NCBI GenBank assembly: GCA_030442055.1
Contig: JAUJEB010000005.1
Location: 558,001-622,000, forward strand
Length of the DNA: 64,000 bases
Source of the DNA: Agaribacillus aureus
Lineage (GTDB): Bacteria > Bacteroidota > Bacteroidia > Cytophagales > Cyclobacteriaceae
Reading direction: 5' to 3'
Below the pieces are notes generated by a model, which was given only the letters and a program-made list of their open reading frames with translations, was not told where the DNA came from and did no database searches. Below, piece after piece: positions 55,198 to 64,000 of this stretch. How positions within the stretch are numbered: the stretch's first letter is position 1; the number at the start of each line of letters is the position of its first letter. A program made the position numbers and the translations under genes.

Positions 55198-56211
55198 ATG
55201 AACAATACAACAAGATTAAAGACACTTTTTGAGCGTTTTTTGAAAGATCAATGCTCGCCGGAAGAAGTAAAAGAGCTATATGCTTATATCAAAGAAAAAT
55301 CGGTTTCCAGCGAGCTGGATCCACTTTTGGAGGATGTTTGGAGTAAGATAGAGACCTATCCCACGCTTGATGATGACCATCGGCGATACTTGCTTAAAAA
55401 AATAAAAAGCAGAACGGAGAAAGAAAAATCGGGGCGGCGATGGCGGTTGCCATTGAAAATTGCTGCCGTTGCATCTGTCGTTGTCGTAGCAGTGATTTTA
55501 AGTATGCCAAAAGCAGTACGCCAGGCAAAGACAGATACAGACACCATTACCAAAACCACTCAGCCTGGTCAAAGAGCCTTATATATATTACCGGATGGTT
55601 CCAGCGTTAGCCTGAATGCCGGTAGCGCTATTACCTTCCCTAAAAAATTTGATAATAATAATCGTGCAGTGGTGTTAGAGGGGGAGGCATTTTTTGATAT
55701 AGTAAGGAATCCGAAACAACCATTTATCGTAGCATCCGCGGGAATAAAAACGAAAGTTCTTGGAACTTCCTTTAATATACGGGCCTATCAGGGAGAAAAC
55801 ATTGAAGTAACGGTGGCCACCGGTAAAGTCGAGGTCGAGTCATTGGATAAATCGGCTGCTGACGATAGCGAAAGCGTGCTGCTTTCTGCAAATGAGCAAG
55901 CTGTTTATAATCACGCAAACGGTAGTATTACCCAATCGACTGTAGATATTAGAAAGTACCTTGCCTGGCATTCAAAAGAACTTATTCTGGAAAATATTTC
56001 AGTGAAGGATGCTATCCTGATGCTGGAAAAACGATTTGATCAAAAGATTATACTCTCAGACCGTGAGGTTGGCAATTGTATTATTAGAAGAGCCAGGTAT
56101 GAGAAAGAAAGTCTTGAAACCATTCTGAAAGGCCTGCAATCGTTTCTCGATTTGGAGTATGAGTTTAATGGATATAACCAATGGATAATTACCGGTCAGG
56201 GTTGCAAATAA
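55198..56211 (+). CDS. FecR-family anti-sigma factor
   Basis: A 337-residue anti-sigma protein. A cytoplasmic N-terminal part (1-85), one membrane span (about 86-103), a FecR domain (about 122-215; LPDGSSVSLNAGSAITFP, VVLEGEAFFDI, VLGTSFNIRAY) and a DUF4974-like C-terminal domain (about 265-335) are in the normal order. It receives the signal from the SusC-type receptor's N-terminal domain and controls the ECF sigma factor encoded upstream. Confidence 0.96.
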   Translation: MNNTTRLKTLFERFLKDQCSPEEVKELYAYIKEKSVSSELDPLLEDVWSKIETYPTLDDDHRRYLLKKIKSRTEKEKSGRRWRLPLKIAAVASVVVVAVILSMPKAVRQAKTDTDTITKTTQPGQRALYILPDGSSVSLNAGSAITFPKKFDNNNRAVVLEGEAFFDIVRNPKQPFIVASAGIKTKVLGTSFNIRAYQGENIEVTVATGKVEVESLDKSAADDSESVLLSANEQAVYNHANGSITQSTVDIRKYLAWHSKELILENISVKDAILMLEKRFDQKIILSDREVGNCIIRRARYEKESLETILKGLQSFLDLEYEFNGYNQWIITGQGCK

Positions 56212-56285
56212 AGGAAGGAGCGCCTATGATATGATTTAACATACAATGTTCTTATAACATTTTTTATTCAATAAAAAATGAAAAA

Positions 56286-56312
56286 CCCCAGGCTATTAAG
56301 AATAACCTGAGG
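56286..56312 (+). terminator. Imperfect terminator hairpin after FecR gene
   Basis: CCCCAGGCTATT and AATAACCTGAGG form a 12-bp stem with two mismatches around a 3-nt loop, preceded by an A-tract but followed by only a partial T-run. It could end or attenuate the sigma/anti-sigma transcript before the SusC gene. Confidence 0.5.
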
Positions 56313-56318
56313 TTCCAT

Positions 56319-56341
56319 TTCCCGAACCGTGAATTCGGGAA
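56319..56341 (+). promoter_or_regulatory. Perfect hairpin in SusC leader
   Basis: TTCCCGAA (56319-56326) and TTCGGGAA (56334-56341) pair perfectly around a 7-nt loop, 36 bp before the SusC ATG and right after the terminator-like hairpin. It may be an operator or a leader structure affecting mRNA stability or translation. Confidence 0.4.
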
Positions 56342-56377
56342 GTAATCAAATTTAATTAATTACCTAAATGTAAAAGT

Positions 56378-59300
56378 ATGAAACCAAACTTACTTAAGCT
56401 AATTATGGATGTATCAAAACGTTCGCTTTATATATTGATCGTACAAATTGTATCGATGCAATTTGTACTGGCGAATGAAATACTAGGGCAGTCTTTAGCA
56501 AAAGTGGAGGTGTCAATTTCCACAAAGAATGCATCACTTGAGGAGATTATCAGCCTTATTGAAAATCAGACAGATTTTGTTTTTGTTGCCGAAGGACCAG
56601 TTGTTAACAGCAACACCCGGATTGACCTGAAGCTTAAAAAGACTAATTTGAAATATGTCCTTGAAGAGCTTTCACGGGAATTTCGCTATAATTTTAAACG
56701 GATTAACAACAACATTTATGTACGAAAGCGGGGAAAGGATGAGCATAATTTAGAGGAGCGCACAGAACATCAATTATGGGATCGTGATATTTCAGGCAAG
56801 GTGACAGATGAAAACGGCAATGAACTTCCTGGGGTAAATGTACTGGTAAAAGACACAAACATCGGGACAATCACAGATTTAAATGGAAATTATGTTTTAA
56901 ATGTGCCTGATGATGCAACAATATTGGTTTTTTCCTATGTCGGTTACATCACAGAAGAAGTCGATATAGCTGGCAGATCAACGGTGGATTTTGTGCTTAC
57001 GCCGGACATCGAGACACTGTCCGAAGTGGTGGTCATAGGATATGGCACGCAAAAGAGAAAAGAGGTGTCAGGGGCGGTAGCCCAGGTAGATGGTAAGGAA
57101 TTGACCCGAGCGCCTATTTCCACATTGACTAATGCCTTGTCCGGGCGTCTGCCAGGCCTTACCATAGACCAGCGGTCTTCGGAGCCCGGAAGGGAGAGCA
57201 CTGCCATTCTTGTTCGGGGACAAGGAACTATTGGTAATAATGCTGCTTTAATTGTCATTGACGGAGTTGCTAATGTCGATGGACTGGCAAGGTTGGATCC
57301 TAATGATATCGAAAGTGTAACGGTTCTGAAAGATGCTTCGGCAGCAATTTATGGAGCACAAGCGGCCAATGGGGTAATCCTGGTCACTACAAAAAGGGGA
57401 GAATCAGGAAAACCCAGTTTTAACTATAGCTTTAATGCAGGGTTCAATTCTCCCGTTAGTTTGGTCGATGTAGCCGATGGGTTAGAGTATGCCACCTATA
57501 TCAACAGGGTTGATTTTTATAACACTGACTGGGATCCAGGTTACATACCTCTGTATAGCGATGCTGACATAGAAAATATTAGAACCGGTACAACCCCTAC
57601 GACAGAATGGCATAAATCGTCTTACAAAGATTTTTTTTCGCAAACCTCACATAATTTTTCTGTGAGAGGAGGGAGTGAAAAAGTAAGGTATTTTTTATCA
57701 GCTAGATATTTTCAACAAGGTACCATATTTGTCGGGGATAACAACGGGGAAAATAAACAATATAACATAAGGAGTAATACCGATTTTACATTTGGTAAAG
57801 GGCTGGATATAGGGTTAAATATAGCATTAAGGCAACAAGATGTTGAAACTTCCGCGGCCCGTGGGCCTGGTATTTTGGTTAATGGAGTAAAAAGTTCACC
57901 ATTAATAGAGAAATTTGTAAATGGAGATACCAGATATCCGGCTACTGGTAGATCTTTCCAAAACCCGGTGGCCATGTTAAGAGCCGGGGGATATTTGAGA
58001 AACGAAAGAAGAAATCAAAGTGCCATGCTTAAGTTCAATTATGAGATCCCCAAAATAAATGGTTTGGCCATTGGAGGATTTTTTTCTGTTGGTATGGACA
58101 CCGATATGGCAAAAAACTTTTTAAAACCCTGGCTATATTATGTGGAAAATGCTTCAGATCCTAATGGAATTCCGGAAGCTAGTACATCAGGGATCTCACA
58201 ATTAGATCAACGTCATGACAGAACCAGGATTTTAACTTCTAACTTTCGTACTACTTACAAAAAAACCATAGGCGAAAAGCACAACCTGGATGCTTTGCTA
58301 CAGGTAGAAAAACAGGAAATACGAACCGATTGGTTCAGTGCGGGAAATGACAACTTTTTGTCCACGGCTTCCGATTTCCTGGGATCGGGAAGTGATGCCC
58401 GTGAAGATTCATATGTTAATGGTGCAGCATCCGAACTTGCCCGGATTGGATATTCGGGAAGGCTGAATTATAATTACGAAGGCAAATATATTGCCCAATT
58501 TTTGTTTAGGTATGATGGGTCTGAGCGCTTCGCCAAAGGACAGCGTTTTGGTTTTTTCCCCGGGGCATCATTGGCCTGGGTGATATCGGATGAGGATTTT
58601 CTGAATAATAGTGAATTGGTTAGTAATTTGAAATTGAGGGCCTCGTGGGGGCAATTGGGTAACGACCGGATTGGCGCTTTTAATTATTTGTCAAGGTTTA
58701 GGTTGGGTAATAGTACGGTAGTAGATGGGGCTACGGTACCCGGGATCGTAGAAACCGGTAGCGCAAATCCTGATGTGACCTGGGAAACTACAGAAACTAT
58801 CAATATAGGACTTGAAGCGGCGTTTTTTGATAATAAGTTAAACCTGGAATTAGATGTATTCGACATGCAGACCACAGGGATATTAACATCCCCACAATTG
58901 ACATTACCACAGTATACGGGGATTACTCCTCCACAACAAAACATTGGTCGACACCAGAACAGAGGATTCGAGGTTGCAGCCTCATATAGACAACAAAAAG
59001 GGGAATTAAGCTTTAGCATTGGCGGTAATGCATCTTATACACGCAATAAGGTGAAATTCTTTGATGAACCGCCTTTTGATGAAGCCTATCAGAGCCAAAC
59101 AGGTAAAGCCTGGGGCTCGCCACTTCAGTACCGTGCCATAGGGGTATTTAGAACACAAGATGAATTAGATAACCTCCCGACCCGTCCAGGAGATAGATTG
59201 GGTAAGGTAATGATTCAAGATACGAATGGAGATGGAGAAATTACCCTGGCAGACCGGGTCCGAACAAAACCCGGAAATCATGACTTCTATTATGGAATTA

Positions 59301-59737
59301 CTACTCAAGTGACATTCAGGAATTTTGATTTGAATATGCTTTGGCAGGGAGCGACCGGAGGACTAAAAACATTTCAATCGTTTTTTAGCGCAGGAAATAA
59401 TGGGTTGGCTATTGTAGCCGAGGAATCATGGGGTCCGGACAACTTCAACGGCACCTGGCCTACAGCACCTCGAGATGCTCATGATACTGACTTTTTTAGG
59501 CTTAAAGCTGACTATATAAGGTTGAAAACTTTAGAGATTGGTTATACACTCCCGGAGAACGTTGTCAGTACTATTGGTCTCAATAATGTAAGGGTTTATG
59601 CAAGTGCATATAATTTGTTAACATTCAGTAAAATACTTTCAAAATATGGGTTTACTGATCCAGAGCAATTAAACGCAGAAGCACAGGATTTTCCTACCTT
59701 AAAAACAATAAATTTAGGCGTGAATGTGTCATTCTAA
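56378..59737 (+). CDS. SusC/RagA-type TonB-dependent outer-membrane transporter
   Basis: A 1119-residue receptor. A signal segment (about 13-34) is followed by an STN signalling domain (about 45-115), a carboxypeptidase-like regulatory domain (about 137-210; ISGKVTDENGNELPGVNV), a TonB box region, the plug (about 225-335; VVVIGYGTQKRKEVSGAV, LSGRLPGLTI, VLKDASAAIYGAQAANGVILVTTK shown in parts) and a beta barrel ending in a terminal Phe strand (NLGVNVSF). It imports large ligands with its SusD partner 10 bp downstream. The STN domain links it to the FecR/sigma pair upstream. Confidence 0.96.
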   Translation: MKPNLLKLIMDVSKRSLYILIVQIVSMQFVLANEILGQSLAKVEVSISTKNASLEEIISLIENQTDFVFVAEGPVVNSNTRIDLKLKKTNLKYVLEELSREFRYNFKRINNNIYVRKRGKDEHNLEERTEHQLWDRDISGKVTDENGNELPGVNVLVKDTNIGTITDLNGNYVLNVPDDATILVFSYVGYITEEVDIAGRSTVDFVLTPDIETLSEVVVIGYGTQKRKEVSGAVAQVDGKELTRAPISTLTNALSGRLPGLTIDQRSSEPGRESTAILVRGQGTIGNNAALIVIDGVANVDGLARLDPNDIESVTVLKDASAAIYGAQAANGVILVTTKRGESGKPSFNYSFNAGFNSPVSLVDVADGLEYATYINRVDFYNTDWDPGYIPLYSDADIENIRTGTTPTTEWHKSSYKDFFSQTSHNFSVRGGSEKVRYFLSARYFQQGTIFVGDNNGENKQYNIRSNTDFTFGKGLDIGLNIALRQQDVETSAARGPGILVNGVKSSPLIEKFVNGDTRYPATGRSFQNPVAMLRAGGYLRNERRNQSAMLKFNYEIPKINGLAIGGFFSVGMDTDMAKNFLKPWLYYVENASDPNGIPEASTSGISQLDQRHDRTRILTSNFRTTYKKTIGEKHNLDALLQVEKQEIRTDWFSAGNDNFLSTASDFLGSGSDAREDSYVNGAASELARIGYSGRLNYNYEGKYIAQFLFRYDGSERFAKGQRFGFFPGASLAWVISDEDFLNNSELVSNLKLRASWGQLGNDRIGAFNYLSRFRLGNSTVVDGATVPGIVETGSANPDVTWETTETINIGLEAAFFDNKLNLELDVFDMQTTGILTSPQLTLPQYTGITPPQQNIGRHQNRGFEVAASYRQQKGELSFSIGGNASYTRNKVKFFDEPPFDEAYQSQTGKAWGSPLQYRAIGVFRTQDELDNLPTRPGDRLGKVMIQDTNGDGEITLADRVRTKPGNHDFYYGITTQVTFRNFDLNMLWQGATGGLKTFQSFFSAGNNGLAIVAEESWGPDNFNGTWPTAPRDAHDTDFFRLKADYIRLKTLEIGYTLPENVVSTIGLNNVRVYASAYNLLTFSKILSKYGFTDPEQLNAEAQDFPTLKTINLGVNVSF

Positions 59738-59747
59738 ATAAAATATC

Positions 59748-61475
59748 ATGAAGAAAATTATCACATTAAAATTAATTATAGGCATAATGATATTGGTTTC
59801 GTCTTGTTCGGAAGAGTCGTTAGATTTAAAACCATTAGATGCCATATCCGAAGTGGATGTCTTTAATGATGTTAACTTATTACAGGCGTATGTGGATGCC
59901 GGATATGCCAGTATACCTAACAATTTTAGCGGGAATCAACGTATGGGTACGGATCCTCTTGCAGATCTTGCTTACTTGAAGAATAACAGAGGAGAAGGGG
60001 TTCCTGAATACGGACAAAACACGGTTGATGCTCTAAATGTTGAAACCATTACCAAAAATGCATGGACCAGAAACTATTTTGGTATAAGACATGTCAATTC
60101 TTATTTTTCTGGTACCGAAAATAGCTCAATATCCCAGAATGACCTTGATCCCTTGACCGGCCAAATGCTATTTTTAAGAGCCTATTTTCATTTTGACTTG
60201 ATGTCTTACTACGGCGGGATTCCTATCATTACCAAAAGATTTAAGATTAATGAGGAAAATTTTGATGTTCCCAGGAATTCTATTGAAGAAGTTGTAGACT
60301 TTATAGTATCTGAATTGGATAAGGCCATACCACTTCTTGACGAAAATGCGCCAAAGGCAAGAGCTAGTAAAGCCGCTGCGATGGCGCTCAAGGGGAGAGT
60401 ACTTCTATATGCAGCAAGTCCACTGCTTAATCCTTCCGTGGATATGTCTAAGTGGACGGCTGCTGCTGCTGCCAATAAAGCAGTAATGGATTTGGCGTCA
60501 TATCCGATGACAGAGGATTATCGCAGCATTTTTTTAAGTAGACCATCAATAGCGGATGAGGTGATTTTTACAAGAGAATACAATTTGGAAGTGAATCAGG
60601 GTACCTGGTCTGGGGCCAATACCATGTATTGGCCTAATGGCTATCAGGGATGGCATTCTGTCAGTCCCAATCAGAAATTTATAGATTTATTTGAAATGAC
60701 AAATGGGGAAACGCCTTATTTGCCTGACGGTGTTACGGTTAATCCTGCATCAGGCTATGATCCTCAAAACCCGTATGTAAACAGAGATCCAAGATTATCC
60801 GATATTGCATTGTACAATGGCGTTATGTTTAAAGACAGAGATGTTCAGTACTGGATTGAATATGAAGATGATGGTGACGGTAATCCCTCAGATCGTACAG
60901 AAGTAGCAGGAGGGCTGGATACACATTTGTCACCTATTTATTCTTGGGAGCCTTCTTTGACCAATTATGCCTTCCGTAAATTTACAGATCCTACTGAACT
61001 TCCGGCTTTAAGTGGAGCACCCACGGAAGAATTTACTCCCGATATAAAATTCAGAAAAACAGAATTTTATTTAAACTATGCAGAAACGCAGATTGCCCTG
61101 GGCAATGAGCAAGCTGCCAGAGAGGCTATTAATGCGGTCAGAGCAAGGGCGAGTGTCAATATGCCGCCTGTTACTGCATCAGGAAACGACCTTATTGAAG
61201 CTTATCGCAGGGAGAGAGCGATAGAATTATCGTTGGAAGGGCATCGTTTTTTTGACATAAGAAGATGGAAAATTGCCGGAGAAGTTATGGGTAAACCTAT
61301 GTATGGTATCGATGTTGAAAAATTGAGTACTGGAGACATCGTCTATAGTTATGGGACCAAAATCGCTGAGGCGACCGAACTAAGGACTTGGGATGACAGA
61401 TTATACTGGTTACCGATCCCTGACAGGGAAGTGAAAGCCAGTAACAATGCACTAGAGCAAAATCCGGGTTATTGA
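59748..61475 (+). CDS. SusD/RagB-type surface lipoprotein
   Basis: A 575-residue lipoprotein (lipobox LVSSC, Cys20) of the SusD/RagB family. The N-terminal TPR-like half has NYFGIRHVNSYF and LFLRAYFHFDLMSYYGGIPI, and the C-terminal half has NYAETQIALGN, AREAINAVRARA and LEGHRFFDIRRW, all typical family landmarks. It forms the lid over the SusC transporter and binds the substrate at the cell surface. The ligand cannot be predicted; the nearby fucoside operon is suggestive but belongs to another transcript. A strong terminator follows. Confidence 0.96.
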   Translation: MKKIITLKLIIGIMILVSSCSEESLDLKPLDAISEVDVFNDVNLLQAYVDAGYASIPNNFSGNQRMGTDPLADLAYLKNNRGEGVPEYGQNTVDALNVETITKNAWTRNYFGIRHVNSYFSGTENSSISQNDLDPLTGQMLFLRAYFHFDLMSYYGGIPIITKRFKINEENFDVPRNSIEEVVDFIVSELDKAIPLLDENAPKARASKAAAMALKGRVLLYAASPLLNPSVDMSKWTAAAAANKAVMDLASYPMTEDYRSIFLSRPSIADEVIFTREYNLEVNQGTWSGANTMYWPNGYQGWHSVSPNQKFIDLFEMTNGETPYLPDGVTVNPASGYDPQNPYVNRDPRLSDIALYNGVMFKDRDVQYWIEYEDDGDGNPSDRTEVAGGLDTHLSPIYSWEPSLTNYAFRKFTDPTELPALSGAPTEEFTPDIKFRKTEFYLNYAETQIALGNEQAAREAINAVRARASVNMPPVTASGNDLIEAYRRERAIELSLEGHRFFDIRRWKIAGEVMGKPMYGIDVEKLSTGDIVYSYGTKIAEATELRTWDDRLYWLPIPDREVKASNNALEQNPGY

Positions 61476-61504
61476 TTTTAAAGTTTAGTTTATTCAAATA
61501 ATTG

Positions 61505-61538
61505 AAAGTAAAGCAAGGCATTATCCTTGCTTTACTTT
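61505..61538 (+). terminator. Strong Rho-independent terminator after SusD
   Basis: A 14-bp perfect stem (AAAGTAAAGCAAGG at 61505-61518, CCTTGCTTTACTTT at 61525-61538) with a 6-nt loop and T-rich 3' arm lies 30 bp after the SusD stop. It probably ends the sigma/SusC/SusD transcript and separates the FG-GAP genes. Confidence 0.85.
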
Positions 61539-61548
61539 TCACCTTGAT

Positions 61549-62118
61549 ATGAATGAAAGGCTAATCGCGATACTATTCCTTACTTTTTGTCTTTCCTGCC
61601 GGGAAAAGGCCGATACTGAAACCCCAACTGATGAGCCATTACCCTCCAGCGTATCGAGGTCTCATAAAGATACGGAACCGGTTTTGTTTTCGATGATGAG
61701 CCCACTTCGCACAGGCATCAAATTTATCAACCATTTGACAGAGACTCCTGACATGAACGGCTTTTTACAATCACGTATATTACCAAACCTGGCTCAAACC
61801 ACCTCAGTTAATGACATCGGTGTAGACGACTTTGAACAGGATGGTAATTTAGACCTTGTATAGGCAGGTAATCTTTATGGCGCTGAGGTAGAAACTCCAA
61901 GAAACGATGCCGGGATAGGACTGTTTCTACAAGGTGGCGCAGATGGAAATTTTCATCCTAAGCCAATGTATGAAACAGGTTTACGCATTGGGGGAGAAGT
62001 CAGACATATGGCAAAACTCAGACTTGCAGATGGGAGAACTACCGTAATAATAGCTGTAAATGATAAAAAGCCAATTTTTGTGAGTCCTGTAAAAATGACG
62101 CAAGATGAGATTAACTAA
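61549..62118 (+). pseudogene. Decayed FG-GAP/ASPIC lipoprotein gene
   Basis: The frame begins with a lipoprotein signal (Cys17) and the typical family start (LFSMMSPLRTGIKFINHLTET), then jumps to the late-family stretch NDIGVDDFEQDGNLDLV, with the long FG-GAP middle missing. A TAG at 61861-61863 then interrupts the frame, which continues in phase with AGNLYGAEVETPRNDAGIGL to TAA at 62118. So it has both an internal deletion of several hundred codons and a nonsense codon. It looks like a worn-out tandem copy of the next gene and overlaps that gene's start by 14 bases. Confidence 0.85.
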
Positions 62119-64000
62119 AGGAAATATTATAATACTGGTATTTTTTCAACTCTTAATAGCGAGTTGTGAGTTAAAGAAGGGGAAAAAACTATTTACCCTT
62201 CTTACTCCTTCTCAAAGCGGGGTGGAATTTTCTAATGAGCTTATAGAAACCGATTCAGCCAACTACTTTTTATATAAGAGCTTTTACATGGGTGGAGGAG
62301 TGGCTATCGGAGATGTAAATAATGACGGGCTTCAGGATATCTACCTGACAGGTAACATGGTGGAAAACAAGCTTTATCTCAACAATGGAGACTTAAAGTT
62401 TACAGATATTACCGATCAGGCAGGAGTGGGCGGTGACAATCGCTGGATGACAGGTGTTACGATGGCCGATGTAAATAATGACGGTTGGCTGGATATTTAT
62501 GTTTGTGCAGCAGGCCCATGGCCATGGGCCACCAGAAGGAATTTATTGTACATCAATGACGGAAAGCCTGGAGATAAGCCAACATTTACAGAATCCGCCG
62601 GAATTTATGGTATTGCCGACCCGGGAAACAGTACGCAAGCAGTATTTTTTGATTATGATCTGGATAACGACCTGGATTTGTATGTGATAAATTATCCTAT
62701 CGTAGATACCAAAACAGGTATCATGAATTATGGGGAGTTAATGCGATTGGTCCATCCGGGGGTAAGCAATCATTTGTATGAGTACGAAGACGGTAAATTT
62801 AAAGATGTTACTGCAAAAGCCGGGGTAATGCGATTTGGCTTGTCATTGGGAGTATCTGTTGCAGATTTCGATAGTGATGGCTGGCCGGATTTTTACGTGT
62901 CCAATGATTTTGCAACGCCGGATTATTTTTTCTTTAACAATGGAGACGGGACATTTACCAACAAGATAGAAGAAGCGACGAACCATACAAGTTTTTATGG
63001 CATGGGCGTTGACGCGGCAGATGTCACCAATAACGGCTTGTTAGACATACTGCAGGTCGATATGTCCCCGGAGGACAATTTCAGGTCTAAATCCAATATG
63101 GCCAGTATGGACACTGAAGTGTTCTGGGCTATGGTAAACAACGGGATGTATTACCAGTATATGATAAACTCCCTGCAAATAAATATGGGATTAAACGATA
63201 ATGGCGTACCGCAGTTTGGAGAGATATCTCAATTGGCTAATGTTTCCCTTACCGACTGGAGCTGGGCTCCGCTTATTGCAGATTTTGACAACGATGGCTG
63301 GAAAGATCTTTTTGTGACCAATGGCACCAGGCGTGAGATTAACAACAAAGATTTTTTTATTGAAATGAATAAGGACAAGCAAATGGCATCACATTATGTC
63401 GATTGGGTTAATAAGATGCCCGAAGCAAAAGTTGAAAATTATGCATTAAAAAATTTTGGTGGTCTGACGCTTGAGAAGGTGGCAGCGAATTGGGGACTCA
63501 ATTTGAACGGTTGGTCCAATGGAGCCTCTTATGCAGATCTGGACAATGATGGCGACCTGGATCTGGTTGTCAACAATATTGATGATTATAGTGCGGTATA
63601 TGAAAATAATGCAACAAGAAAAGAAAAAAGCAATTACTTACGACTGGAAATGAACGGTCCGTTGGGAAATAAGTTTGGCCTGGGTGTGAAGATAACTTTG
63701 ATCCACGGATCACAAAGGCAATTTCAGGAGCTTACTTTGACAAGAGGTTTTCAGTCATCCGTTGAGCCTGTTCTACATTTTGGCGTTGGAGATCAGCACC
63801 TGGTTGAAAAGGTTATTGTTCAATGGCCGGACAAGAAGCAACAGATCCTGGAGCATGTTAAAGCCAATCAAAAACTGGTTATAGATTACAAAAATGCTTC
63901 CGGTAAGCAACATGCTGCTGCTGCCGCGTCGCCTCAAAAAGTATTTAAGAATATTACACGTGAGCTTGGGTTATCTTATAGACATACCGAAAACAGTTTT
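62105..64000 (+). CDS. FG-GAP/VCBS repeat and ASPIC (CRTAC1-like) lipoprotein, 3' end outside window
   Basis: The frame from ATG 62105 is open to the end of the window (632 codons seen). It starts with a lipoprotein signal (LLIASC, Cys21), followed by repeated FG-GAP/VCBS calcium loops of the D-x-N-N-D-G type (GDVNNDGLQD, ADVNNDGWLD, ADFDSDGWPD, ADFDNDGWKD, ADLDNDGDLD) that form a beta propeller, then the ASPIC/UnbV-type region (LRLEMNG, GLGVKITL, RGFQSSVEPVLHFG, VQWPDKKQQ). Genes of this type commonly follow SusC/SusD pairs and probably act as surface binding proteins. It follows a decayed copy and lies behind the SusD terminator. Confidence 0.92.
   Translation, partial: MRLTKGNIIILVFFQLLIASCELKKGKKLFTLLTPSQSGVEFSNELIETDSANYFLYKSFYMGGGVAIGDVNNDGLQDIYLTGNMVENKLYLNNGDLKFTDITDQAGVGGDNRWMTGVTMADVNNDGWLDIYVCAAGPWPWATRRNLLYINDGKPGDKPTFTESAGIYGIADPGNSTQAVFFDYDLDNDLDLYVINYPIVDTKTGIMNYGELMRLVHPGVSNHLYEYEDGKFKDVTAKAGVMRFGLSLGVSVADFDSDGWPDFYVSNDFATPDYFFFNNGDGTFTNKIEEATNHTSFYGMGVDAADVTNNGLLDILQVDMSPEDNFRSKSNMASMDTEVFWAMVNNGMYYQYMINSLQINMGLNDNGVPQFGEISQLANVSLTDWSWAPLIADFDNDGWKDLFVTNGTRREINNKDFFIEMNKDKQMASHYVDWVNKMPEAKVENYALKNFGGLTLEKVAANWGLNLNGWSNGASYADLDNDGDLDLVVNNIDDYSAVYENNATRKEKSNYLRLEMNGPLGNKFGLGVKITLIHGSQRQFQELTLTRGFQSSVEPVLHFGVGDQHLVEKVIVQWPDKKQQILEHVKANQKLVIDYKNASGKQHAAAAASPQKVFKNITRELGLSYRHTENSF

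Noticed and set aside
1-64000. CRISPR arrays, rRNA and tRNA genes
   Set aside because: I found no regularly spaced repeats and no recognisable rRNA or cloverleaf sequence; a dedicated tRNA scan was not possible here.
59748-64000. Assigning the SusC/SusD pair to fucose polysaccharide uptake
   Set aside because: It is on the other strand with its own sigma/anti-sigma control and contains no carbohydrate-active enzyme gene, so the proximity alone is not enough.

Overview
The window looks like chromosomal DNA of a member of the Bacteroidota, probably a free-living Cytophagales-type bacterium. Evidence: a SusC/SusD outer-membrane pair behind an ECF sigma factor and a FecR-type anti-sigma factor with a DUF4974-like tail; a TPR/HisKA_2 sensor kinase with a LytTR response regulator; Bacteroidota-style FtsX permease and FG-GAP/ASPIC proteins; many lipoproteins; almost no Shine-Dalgarno sequences; and occasional TAnnTTTG promoter elements. 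I see no rRNA, tRNA, CRISPR array or intact insertion sequence.

Region 1 (1-9.7 kb) is an RNA-repair locus. A divergent regulator fuses a WYL domain to a PhyH-type Fe(II)/2-oxoglutarate dioxygenase. It faces an operon of a small unknown protein, Hen1 (RNA 3'-end 2'-O-methyltransferase), Pnkp (5'-kinase/phosphatase/ligase), two tandem RlaP-type nucleotidyltransferases and a trypsin-like protein. The intergenic space carries inverted repeats sharing a TTGCG half-site. Together they would heal, methylate and seal RNA broken by ribotoxins.

Region 2 (9.8-22.1 kb, minus strand) is an accessory block: a SAP plus PD-(D/E)XK nuclease, a membrane protein, secreted unknowns, a PLD-nuclease/membrane protein translationally coupled to a VWA-like lipoprotein, small Cys-rich or DUF proteins, a membrane-anchored TIR protein, and the kinase/regulator pair. 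Parts of it resemble a defence or stress island.

Region 3 (22.5-39.8 kb) is the strongest candidate for something undescribed. It is a non-modular biosynthetic cluster with a free-standing adenylation enzyme, condensation domain and acyl carrier protein, plus a radical SAM/SPASM enzyme, a luciferase-like monooxygenase, four glycosyltransferases, a sulfotransferase, a polysaccharide-pyruvyl-transferase-like enzyme, a hexapeptide acyltransferase, an ABC exporter and an FtsX permease. This suggests an exported, decorated glycoconjugate made on a carrier protein.

Region 4 (40-54.2 kb) holds a NamZ-type muramidase lipoprotein and then a minus-strand L-fucose/fucoside operon: TetR regulator with a perfect 16-bp palindrome upstream, SSS symporter, lipoprotein mutarotase, GH29 fucosidase, a truncated GH29 remnant, L-fuconate dehydratase, GH95 fucosidase, Gfo/Idh oxidoreductase and a GH2 lipoprotein.

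Region 5 (54.5-64 kb) is an ECF sigma / FecR / SusC / SusD uptake locus followed by a strong terminator, a decayed FG-GAP paralogue and an intact FG-GAP/ASPIC lipoprotein that runs off the window end.
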